A stretch of DNA of 64,000 bases, taken from assembly GCA_903813345.2 (NCBI GenBank), contig CAIIXF020000011.1, positions 34,464,166-34,528,165 of the forward strand, read 5' to 3'. Numbering within the stretch: the stretch's first letter is position 1; each line of letters opens with the position of its first letter. Below the pieces are notes generated by a model that searched no databases, was not told where the DNA came from, and saw only the letters and a list, made by a program, of their open reading frames with translations. Below, piece after piece: positions 1 to 11,900 of this stretch. The DNA is from Owenia fusiformis. Lineage: Eukaryota; Annelida; Polychaeta; Sabellida; Oweniidae. The position numbers and the translations under genes were made by a program.

Positions 1-1519
1 TATATTCATATGGGTGTTATTCAGTTATATTCCATGTCATATTTTATGTTCTCTATGTAACTTTAACTTGTGTAAGTTCTCTCTCTTTTATGTATCCAAT
101 GTTATTGTGATTCATGTCAGATTTTATTAATAAAATGTTCATACATGTATACATTACTCTTGTTCAGTTTATCCATTGATGACCTAAGATTTAAGGTGTC
201 TTTATCTTGATGACTTTTGGACCATGATGTCAAAATACAAGCCTACATGTATGATGTCAGCCTACATGTATGATGTCAGCTTACCTTTGCTAGAATATAT
301 CAATCAATAAATATGTACAGTATGTGTAAGTGCCAAAAGAGTAAACATCACAGATTGTTAAAATCTTTACATCAGACCTCTTTTACATCAGGTTATTAAG
401 CTCAACCTGCTATAAAAACAAAATGATTTTTTATTGACATTTAATCTCTATGATGATCTTGTAGGACTTTAGAATGTTAATCCTTGCTCTCACATTGTAT
501 TTAAAAGTTTTTATGCTTTGACCACTCTACTTGTATTCTTCATCTTTTTACATTACATTACACAGAGATGTAATTTCCTACGTTTGGAGAGCCCAATGTT
601 AATAAGGCGCTGGTGTTAATGTTTGTTTTTGTTTGCTATGAATAGAGTCAATAGACACATTGGGTTTCTTGTTCCCCAGACTTCAGTAACACATCATGCA
701 AATAATCATCCTCAAAAACCTAATTGAAAAAGTTACGATGGCATCAACTCATATTCATCAAGGGACAGTCTTGTAGGTAGTTGACAGTTATATTGAGCAA
801 CCATAGCGTACCATAAGTTAATGGAGGTAAGATGGGTTTCACCTGTCTTTGATATACACTGTTGGTTAAATATATGGAATATTGGGCATTTCGCAAAAAT
901 CAGTATATTGTCTTTACTATAAAAATTCCAAAATTTTACTTTTATAAAAGTATGCATTGCATAATGCAAGAATTGTTCTAAAATGTCCTGTTAAAAAAGC
1001 TGTTGCAGGTAACCTTTATTAGTTGGAGGAATATGCCCTTTTCAGAATATTCTCCAAGATCTCAATGGATTCTGACATAAATTCCAGAGAAATGAAAAAT
1101 GTTGTTCATTACAAATGCGTTTAATTTATTTTTCCTGGCCAGCTTCTGGTCTATGAATAATTGAAAAATTTCCATTCATTATATGAGATGGCATTGAAAA
1201 ATAGGAAATCAATAGTAATTCCATATTTATGAGTAACGGTGTAGTATCCACTGCTATAAGTCATTGGCCTATTTCTCATCTACATTGGAATTAATAAGTT
1301 TTTACTATATCAATGGAGAGTTAATAGTCATATTTTCTTTAATGATTTTTTTAATGTCTTTCGAGGTAAATGCTTGTAATTTATAAAGATGTTAAAGGTT
1401 TAGAAATTATTAAGACATGGCTTGTGATGTTTGTCTTGCATTATGGGCAATTTGAAAGTGGAGGACGTCGTGGGGCAATATTTGGAGCAAAAGCTGAAAG
1501 CCTATGAATTTCATCAGCT

Positions 1520-1593
1520 ATTGCCCCGAACCGGTCCGTCTTCTCGCTGCAAGCAGATTGCCCCGAACCGGTCCGTCTTCTCGCTTCAAGCAG
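1520..1593. repeat. Two-copy 37-bp tandem repeat flanked by a 10-bp inverted repeat
   Basis: The 37-bp unit containing GCCCCGAACCGGTCCGTC occurs at 1520-1556 and 1557-1593 with one mismatch. It is bracketed by GAATTTCATC (1506-1515) and its exact inverse complement GATGAAATTC (1594-1603), so it may be the loop of a small hairpin element. Confidence 0.7.
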
Positions 1594-2162
1594 GATGAAA
1601 TTCTTTGTCACAAAGTTTGGCATTTTTTATAAAATCAAACGTGCGTCATTGAAACTCACAAGATGTAAATAGCATGTCATTTACATCATACCTTGATGGG
1701 GAAAAATAGATCTTATATGTTAGAAGTTGACAGTCGTTCTCGAGAGAAGAGCATAAATGCGCATTTAGAGAGTTTTGGTCCATTTAAAAATCTGTAAAAA
1801 ATTGGGGTACTTAAAAGCATCGGGAGGCATCATATATTTCAAATTAGACACGAGGAAGTCAATATTGAACAAGTTATGGCTGTTTTAAATTCAAATAAAA
1901 CCGTTAACCCGTACCGGTCCAGCTTTTGACCCGTACCGGTCAATTTTCGTTAGCTGCGTATACCAAGGGTGCAAATTGAACAGTATTATGTCAAAGCTCA
2001 AAAGAATTAAGTCAAAGAATGAATCAATATTTTGAATCACAAGTATAGCGACACATTTCTTAAATTCAATTCTCCCTCGTGTCTAAGTGGTTTAGGTTGC
2101 AGAATCATCGTTATGATAGTCATTTCAACAAACAAAGACTCCAGTTGACATATTATATACAA

Positions 2163-2168
2163 TTTATT
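2163..2168 (-). promoter_or_regulatory. Candidate poly(A) signal for PSMD13
   Basis: AATAAA on the minus strand, about 660 bases beyond the PSMD13 stop codon. It is plausible by position only; AATAAA is common by chance in AT-rich DNA. Confidence 0.25.
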
Positions 2169-2826
2169 TCTATCAAAAGTATTGGATAGTTCACAACTGA
2201 AACTATCAAACATTTTCCACATATTTCAATTTGTCATCTTTTGAATTTTAAAACATCCATTGCATGGGGTTCCTGTATCCACTCTCTCCCCCTCACATCT
2301 TCCTCACATATAACCCTTTGGGAGCAGAAGTAAAGACACAAGAATATAGGGCAATCATATAAGATATCAGACTTAATCTCTATTCATAGGTTAATTGTCT
2401 GTTCTTTTCTTTGGGAATGCTGATCATATGAAGTTTTCCATGCAGAAATTTTGGTCCTTGTTTTCTGGGTCTAAACTCCAAATCCTATTTACTATTTAAA
2501 TATCTTTTTTTTCACTTATAAATAACCAAATGTCATTTATACAAGAGACTGCAGTCCTTTCAAAGGATGGCTACTCCCTGCACTCAGATATTAAAGGAAT
2601 TTTAATCCATCATCACAGCCCCTGATTATTTTTAACATTCTTATTCTGGTAATATTAGTTAATGATAACATAGATTGCATCTTGTTTCAATCTCTGGAGA
2701 TCTTAATCCCAGGTACATGTACTCTTAATCTGTGAAATTATAATTCTCAGAAATTCTTCTAATCACCAGGGGTTCTAGTTCTTTTACTAATCAATATAAG
2801 TAATTTTAGTCCTGGTGATGTTACTC

Positions 2827-2925
2827 CTATAGCGTTAGAATGTCCTGTGCTTTACTCTCCAATAACATTTCCATTGATTTGACATCTGTGATCCACTGAT
2901 TCAATCGCATCTGCATGGTGGCGAT
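2827..2925 (-). CDS. PSMD13: PSMD13 terminal coding exon 9
   Basis: 99 nt after acceptor TTTCCAG. Encodes [17 protein letters not shown] then [15 protein letters not shown] and a TAG stop at 2829-2827. The QAHDILT-like ending is the family's conserved C terminus. Confidence 0.93.
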   Translation of the reverse strand: MATMQMRLNQWITDVKSMEMLLESKAQDILTL

Positions 2926-5900
2926 CTGGAAATAAATAAACAAATACGTAGATTAACACTTTGTACAATTCCCGAGAACTTGACTCTTTTCTCATAATAT
3001 TTATTATTATATACGTATATCAGTTAAACTTTTTACAATTTACACTCTTTATATGAGACACATTTCTTTGATGTCCTTTTATCCAATTAGAATGTGAAGT
3101 CAGAAAATCAGAACATACATATTCTGCTTTTAAGTAGCTGACAAACTCCCCAAAATATCCACGAAAGCTTCATTAAATGGTTCTGGATTATCAATAGTGG
3201 TGCATGCAGTATATGGTCGTAAGAGTCACATTATTGATATGATGTAGTGAGAACCTTGAATAATTGTGTCGAATCCAGTGTTAAGTATCGTGACTCGCTC
3301 AAGTCTGTTTAAGCCACTATAGCGAACTAATTCCAACTAACTTATATGTTTCAAAGTGTAAATATAATATATGAAGTAAGACAATTAAAGTGTAGTGTTG
3401 AAATAGGAGAAAGTGAGTAATTGTTTTTGAAGTGAACTTTTTCTTATTTTCTTTCCTAATTTTTAAAGAATAGAGACATGAAAAGACTTTTTAAATTGAA
3501 TTATTTAATTTTTAATTGATCCAAATGTTTTATTTTCTGGCATTTCTTTTAGATACCTGTCCTTCAAAATCACATTACCATGAAGAGTTTAAAGTGATAC
3601 ATAGCAAAGAGGCCCTACCTGTTGTAGATCTAGTACCCTTGGTTGTACCCAGGTCATCTGCACCTTCTGGTCAACTTGGTCAATTCTACCCTTCACTAAT
3701 TGAAGCGACAGTGCCTTCATGACCAGGAGTTCAACTTCGCCTAATGGCAGCTTGGTTTCTGCTGAGATTTCTTCAAAGGATAGTTGTCTGTTATTGGCTG
3801 GTCTTTTAAAGGTCATCTGTAAGATCAATTCAAAGTTCATCATGTACCATTTTAAGGCATTCAAGGATTGATGCTATCAAGTCTCTTTCAGAAAAAGATT
3901 CACTTGAAAGTATTCAATTTCGCCTTTAGACTTCAATTCAAACCATTGTGGGTTTGATTGAGTCTCTACTATCTAAGAAGCGTCAGATAAAGATACAGAC
4001 TACATTATTATAGCTTTGTGCAGGTATGTATTTTTGCATTTTTGAAGATATGTCCAAACCCTGTCTTTACTGGGGATGTACTGGGCATAATTAACAAACA
4101 ATATCAGCATATTATTTAAAAGTTGCATGTAATACATGATTCTTGGTCATTTTACCTCCATTAGACACAGTAAAGAGATTTTCTGTCTGAGAGGAATCTC
4201 CTGAGCTGCAAGATCTGGTTGTGTCTGCCATTGTGGCTTTAATGCTTGGAATTTGGCCAGATCTCCACTATTGAAAGCATACAGAGTGTCCACAAGCCAT
4301 TGTTTTTCTGTATTCCTCAGTGTGTCTAGTATAGGGTGAGCCAACTGAAACGGAACATAATAGAGTACATTTTTTTCTAAAGGTTTTACACAGAATATTA
4401 TTCAAGAGCTACTCACATTTACTTCTTAAGACATATAATGGCAGAGATCACGGTAGACGTTCGCCATTCGCCAATTGCGAATTTTCGAAAGAGGTGGCGA
4501 AAAATATATAAAGGTATTTCGCAGTTATGGCGAATTAGAGGTGTCACGGTTTCCCGATATTGAACGAATTTCGGTCCAGATGCTTCGGTTCGGGACATTG
4601 GACAGAAAGGGTTAATATCGGGTCATAGATTCCTTCCCTAAAATGCATAAAAACCTGTATAAATAGCGAGGAACACCTCCGATTTCGTTCTGAAAAATTA
4701 AATATTTTCACTTACCTCGTACCTAGATTACACTTCTTTGCATGAAAAGTGTTATCAACGGACCCGCGATTTCAGGTAGATGGTAATGCTTGTTCGTAAA
4801 TTTCTTCATCGTCGTTCGCAAATTGAGTGCATTATCAGAATGCCGGATGTAGGAAAGAAATTGGAAAATCGAGCCGGCATCTAAGTTGAAAAAGTCCGCA
4901 GTTTGGAAGTATTTTGGGACTCCGATATCACAAGGTAAACGAATTGGTGATATTTCACCGTGCAGACTATGTGAAATGCCGATCACATTCGCGGCAGATG
5001 CTTTACATTCAATTTTAATTGACGTTTTTTTTATTTCTGAATATGATTTTGAAAAGTGAAACTGAAAGTGAAACTGTCATCATCAGGCATTGCATCATTT
5101 TTCATGTTCTGCCCGTCCCGTCCCGAATGTAATGTGTCGAGACCATTTGTACCGTTCCGTACCGTACCGAAATTTTCTTGGACCGTGACACCTCTATTGC
5201 GAATTCCCTTTTTATGGTTTTTCAAAATGGCTAATTCATATTTTGGTTGGCTAAAAAAATTTTGGAAGATTTAGCCACAATGGCTAACAAGTTTTTTCAA
5301 CTATCGTGATCTCTGATAATGGAGGATCTTTTCTTTATGTATCTCATTGATCACTATGGTAACATGAATACACTTTTGTGATAGAATTAGTATGTGTAAA
5401 GGTGATTCCTTTGTATTTCTCAATTTCTACTACTTCTCATATAGAAATCTAACCTCTACCTCTACTTACCAGCTCTCCAAAGTTGTACACCCCCTCCCCT
5501 ACCTAACCTCTACTTACCAGCTCCCCAAAGTTCTACACCCCCTCCCCTACCTAACCTCTACCTCTACTTACCAGCTCTCCAAAGTTGTACACCCCCTCCC
5601 CAACCTAACCTCTACCTCTACTTACCAGCTCTCCAAAGTTGTACACCCCCTCCCCTACCTAACCACTACCTCTACTTACCAGCTCTCCAAAGTTGTACAC
5701 CCCCTCCCCAACCTAACCTCTACCTCTACTTACCAGCTCCCCAAAGTTCTACACCCCCTCCCCTACCTAACCTCTACCTCTACTTACCAGCTCTCCAAAG
5801 TTGTACACCCTCTCCCCAACCTAACCTCTACCTCTACTTACCAGCTCTCCAAAGTTGTACACCCCCTCCCCCAGTAGGGCAGCCAGGGCAAGATTAAATG

Positions 5901-8900
5901 CCCTCTCTAACTGGTCTGAAACTGGAATAAAACACATTATACTCATTAATTGGAGAACAGTAATGAGAGAGTCTGGCTTATCCATATAACAGTACAAAGT
6001 AACAGTAATGGGATATAATAAAGACAGATCTTGGATTTGAATTTTGTTTATCTGGTCACATTGTAGATTTAAAAGTGATGTATTGGCCACCCCGCAGATT
6101 TACACAAATGACACATATTTACATGGTAGGTTTCTTAGGCCTGTAGGGTTCGGTGGGTTCGAGCAAACCTGGTCTAAAATTCTTTCAAAATCAAGCAGTT
6201 TTTCACCATTCTGAGTACTTTTCAAATGAATTTGACCATTTTTGGGCCAAAGTTGTCAAAAGTGAACCCCCCTTGAATTTTTCAAAAGTTGAACCCCCTT
6301 GGCAAATCCTAGCTATGGGCCTGTTTCTCACCTGGAATTTCCTTGAGATCAATACATCCTAGAAAACGCAGAGCATCTTTATAATACTCAGCATGGTTCC
6401 CCATTAACTTGTGGTAATTGCTGGAAAGTTCGTAAAATCTTCCGTGAACTGAGGTAACGCCATCTATAGTCTCTAGAAGTTGGTCTGTATCTTCTACAAG
6501 TTTCTGAAAGAATATTTTTGGAATTATCTAGTTTTCTATCCGAAGTACACAACACAAAATATCACTTTGACAAATCCTTTCACTTCTACTTCCTCTAAGT
6601 CTTTTCCCATCTCCTGACAACTGTGCAGAACTTTGTGATTTTAAATATGTTGATATTTGGGCAATAGTACCACATGGGGTTATGTGAGCTTTAAGGAGAC
6701 ATTTACTTGTGCCATTTTCTCTTTATCCTTTAAATTATCCGACAATACTTATGAACAAAGGAATGGGAATATGCCCTGACAGAGAATAGACCTAAGCGGG
6801 CCTCCAGTTGTAAATACAGCGAAACATGTAAAGTGAAACACCTCTAGAAGTAGAATACTATAGGTCTGTGATTAGTTATTCAGGTTTTTTTAGGGGCTTA
6901 CCAAAATTATCAAACATGACCGGATCTTGGTCAAATTTCATACTTATGATGTACGAAAGATTTGTGACAAATTTTATTTGTTGTTGCTATGGTAACTATG
7001 TCTCTCTTGTTGCCATAGCAACGGTAACTTCAGCTGGTTAAGTCTACTGTAGACGCCCAAGATTACCATATTACTTAAATCTGACACCATATTTGGACTC
7101 AGCAGGTCAAAATTACCTAAAATTGAAATTTTCATGAAAAAATTCAAATTTTATATAAAGATACAACAGTTTATTTCTTACTATGCAGGTCTGTAAGGAC
7201 CCATATAAAAAACTCAAATTTAGCAGTTTTTTGAAAATTAAAAGAAATTAAATAGATAAATAAATGTTGTGCAACAGTATCAAATATTGTCAAATCTTCA
7301 ACACTTTACATAACAACGATGTATGATGACCTCCAAACATTTCTTTATGGTTGTTGCTATGGTAACTATGTCCACCTTGTTGCCATAGCAACAGCAGTTT
7401 CAGTTGGTTTGGTCAACTGAAGACCTCTCGGATTATGTTATCTTTAAAATCTGACACTGTTTTTGGACTCAGCAGGTCATTTATACCTTGTATTGAAGTT
7501 TTCATAAAAATATTCACATTTGAGGAAAAGATACAGCATGTTATTTCTTATTATACAGGTTTTTAAGGTATCGTATAAAAATATCAAAAGTGATTTTTAG
7601 AAAACAAAAACTAAATTAATTAATTGATAAATAGAAGTTGAGCAACAGTATCATACATTGTCCAATTTTATTCACTTTTTAGACCAATGACGTTTGATAA
7701 CATTCTAATATTTTTATTTGGCCATTTCTATGGTAACTATGTCCACTTGGTTGCCATAGCAACGACTGATTTAGTTGCCTTTGTCAACTGAAGACCTCCT
7801 TAATTATGTCCTTTCTAAAATCTGACACCATTTTTGGACTCAGCATGTCATTTTTTATCTATTCCTGAGATGTAATAAACATATTTCGATTTTACAAAAT
7901 TATATTACATGTTAAAGTTTACTATGCAGGTTGGTATGTAGGAAATAAGGATCTCTTTCAATACATTAATGACTTTAGAGAAAAAATAATGGATGTTGAG
8001 AAGAACCATCAAACACTGTTCGGTCTTAATCAATTCTTTTTCTGATGATGTGTGATGACCTTTTCATATTTCTGCTTGATTGATGCTATGGCAACTACAT
8101 GTATGTCCACTGTGTTGCCATAGCAACGATGAATAAAGGTGATTTTGTTCATTGTATAGCCGCAACTACAAGGTTACAGAAATATAACAATCTGACACCA
8201 TATTTGGAATTAGTTAATCAAACTTACCTATTGTATATTAAAATATGGAAACATTTTTTTAAGATACTAACTTTTTACAGCATATTGATGGTTACTAAGA
8301 AAATTTAAACCTAGGAAATGACAACAATTTATGAACTTTAAACCGAAAAATTTAACAAAATATGTCTTTCAGATGTCATCGAACACTGCCAAAATCTCAA
8401 ATTTCACGAGTCAACTTCATGTGATTACTGTATGACATATCTATTTTTGTTACTATGGAAACCAGGTGTTGGGTTAACCATAGCAAGAGTTATCCAACGT
8501 GATTTGATCTCTTCTAGACACCCTGGATAATGCTATGATAAAATTCTAACACTATATTTGGACTCAGCAGGTAACCTTTAATATAAATGTTCTAATACAG
8601 TATCATGAAGAGATACAACATGTCATTGGTTACCTTGTTGGTTTGAAGTTTGAACATTACAAACCATTCAAATTGCTCAATTCGATAAATTTAAGAAAGT
8701 TCAGAAACCATAGATGGTAAGGAGCAGCCATCAAAAATTGCATAATTATAATACATCCATACTTTTGGCATTAAATAACTTTGATATTACTGATTTGTCA
8801 TTGCCATGGTAACCACTAGCTTGTTTTACCATAGCAACCGTTGTTTAAAGTTAATTTTTTCCATTGTAGACAAACTGGATTATAGTATACTTAAAATCAG

Positions 8901-11900
8901 ACACCATATTTGCAACCAAGAAAAAATTGTTCACTATGTTTTTTACAAATATTCATAAATATGGATTATTTTGGGAGGGTTGAGGATTTTAATATACAGA
9001 CACACAAATTAATCAATATTGTTTCATAATGCTTTTACATTTTTATTTTTATTGTTGCTGTTGTACCAAAGTCCTCCATATAAGAAGTTAATTTTTTGCT
9101 GTGCAGTGTGCACATCTTCAAACACCCAAGAAGTGTAAAATGCACATAAAAGAGTTCAAGAACAAGCACTTACATTCACCAATGAATAGTTATACTTAAA
9201 TTTTAACCAGTGTACAAGCACCAGCACAACTGCCGCCAGTATGAAATAAATTATATAGATAAATCTTCTCAAGTTCACATGGTGTATATAATATCTATGT
9301 AAGATAAAAAAAATAATCAGTGTGGCTTAATGAATAAGAGATGATGAATAAAATTTATGAAACTGCATAACAAATATAAAACTCATCTGGATATAATAGG
9401 GTGAACTTTTACTTACAATATCTTAAATACTCTTGTAAGAATCTAGCTACTGTAGATACACTTAATTTGGCTCCCGTTTTAATATGACAGATTGGCGGAT
9501 TCAGAAAATCCGCCAAATAAGAATCCATCAAATTTCAGTTTGGAATTTTTGTCCAATGCACTTCAGAAATTAAACTCCATGGGCCCCTTTTCCTGACAAT
9601 ATGTCATCAATTCTACATTATTCCAAAAGAAATACAGAAAATATTTTTGTAAAAACCTGTCCTAATGACATAAACATCTACAAAAATTAAAGAGCCACCA
9701 ATATTTAGAATTGAGCAAATCCGTCAAATTGAGTAGCATCAAAATAAGTGTATCTACAGTATAATTGCACTTAAATAGCTATTAACATGTTTGTTTAACA
9801 ACTCCTACGAGATCAAAGATGAGTGAAATTGATATTGAACATAGTTCAAATCAAGAGTCTAGTTTGCAGTCTTTTTATAATTGACAAAATCTAAGACCTC
9901 GTCCTCTGATATTGATTCAAGTCAATGATGACAACAATTGTTAGTCATAAGAATTACAAACCACTATAATTTTTTTAGAAAAGCAAGGGTTATGAATACT
10001 GTACTCCTGGTAATTTTTGCATGGTATTATATTTTGCGCTTTAACGAGTTGTGGAAAATTCACAAAATATAATAGCCACAGAATTCCAATAATTCTAATT
10101 CGTGAAATACAAAATTCCACGGAATTAGTTTCATTTATTCAATAAAAGAAATTAGAAAAATAAGCTGAAAAAATTTTGAGAAATTACAAATCCACGAAAA
10201 TTAATAATTGCAAAGTTTAAAAAATTGAAATTTAGTGAAAATTAAGTAGGAAAAGATCAAGGAAATCAAAAGCCTTGACTGATGTAGCTTTAAAAACTTG
10301 GTCCATTGTCATCATCCTCATTCGAGTCATGATGCATGCCAACTTTATGTTTATGTTAATTTAAGATAGTTTTTTCTATATTTCAGATGTCACTTTATGA
10401 TAACATGAAGGTAATTTTAAATTTGAGTGTGATTCAGGTCATGACGGTGATCATCAGCACAGAAGTTATTGATGATAGCCCATGCACACTCAATAGATTA
10501 GAATCCAAAGTGATATTTGGTTGTGAACAATTTCACATTCACGAATGGCATAACCTGGACTTTAAACAGATGGAATTACTTGTTAATCCAAATATATCTA
10601 CAAACACAATGTTGGGGGATAATCTCAAACATTTATTTTAAATGTGATCAAAGTAAAGATACATGTACAAAGTATCATACATTTCGCCACCCTTATACAA
10701 TCTTGTATTATACATCACATAGGAGTGGGCGGGTGGGAGCAATTTCTGCTAAACTTAAAAACTATGGCTGCTGTACACATGGCTTAAACATTAACAAATC
10801 AGCAGACAGCATGCCCCTTACATCAATGAACAATAACAAATATCCTATTTAAAATCAAATAAAACTTGCAGTCTTATTTTTATATTAAACAGATGGAATT
10901 ACTTGTTAATCCAAATATATCTACAAACACAATGTTGGGGGATAATCTCAAACATTTATTTTAAATGTGATCAAAGTAAAGATACATGTACAAAGTATCA
11001 TACATTTCGCCAATTGATATCCCCAAACATTACTCTACAATTGAAGCTCCTAACAAGAGAGCTTTAGAAACCTTCACATTCATCTCTTCCTGTATTGTGA
11101 CATAACGTTCATAGCAGTTGGATGCCCAGTCTCCTCTCAGTTTGATCAATGCAACTGGAATCCCAAGGGAGAAGGCAAATGAGCAACCTCCTCTACGAAA
11201 CGAATGGCCACTGTACAATTTGCTGTCTATACCAACCTTATCAAGGCACTCTTTCAAGCGCCCTACAAACAAATTATATGTTAAACTTGTGATTCTATCA
11301 TTTTCCCCTACAAAGGAGAACAATGGACACTGTCCACTCCCACCAGGTATCCTGCTTAACATATTCTTGATAGCAGCCACAGGATCTAAATTAACCTGAC
11401 AATCAGCCAATCCACAAAGTGGAATTTGAAGAACTTTCTGACCAAACTGAATAGTTTTTGAATGCCTAACAGTAAGTAGTATCTCATGCTCAGACTTAAA
11501 ATTCACATCTGATATCAACAATGTTTTCTCACATGCTGTTTTAATACACTTAGGTATTAAGGTAGATTTTCTCATAAATGTGTAGAATGCTACTAAGCAG
11601 GCTGCCCAAAAAGCAGTGTCAAGATTGGATGTTGTAAGAACACTAAAGATAGCCTGTAGTAATTTTGGTGTGATTGGAAGCTTTTGTTTTGGAGGCTTGC
11701 CATGTGTTCTTTTTATCCCTTTTAACATACCCTTTGCATTCGTTCAACTTCACTTCTTAAAAGAGAGCTCCGTCTTCACTCTTTTAAACTAAAATAAACC
11801 TGTGAACTCACCGCGCCAATCAGTGCTCGTCGGCCAAATTTGACCGACGTTCTATACATGGTCATTCCTTCTGACGTCATCGTTAAGCCCGGAATTGACC

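Larger units (their letters stand above)
1..2826. other. Intergenic DNA downstream of PSMD13
   Basis: No exon with convincing coding character or splice sites was found on either strand. The stretch is AT-rich, with a small GC-richer island at 1500-1600 and two short CCCGTACCGGT motifs near 1908-1943. The proximal part should be the 3' UTR of PSMD13 (minus strand); an AATAAA on the minus strand lies at 2163-2168. Confidence 0.5.

Noticed and set aside
5392-5877. 161-codon plus-strand ORF of repeated [14 protein letters not shown]
   Set aside because: It is the antisense reading of the PSMD13 donor-site minisatellite; a 54-bp unit keeps any frame open.
10387-10852. Two overlapping plus-strand ORFs
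   Set aside because: They run across the Ngaro terminal repeats and match no protein pattern.
11118-11399. Plus-strand ORF of 93 codons
   Set aside because: Shadow of the recombinase on the other strand.
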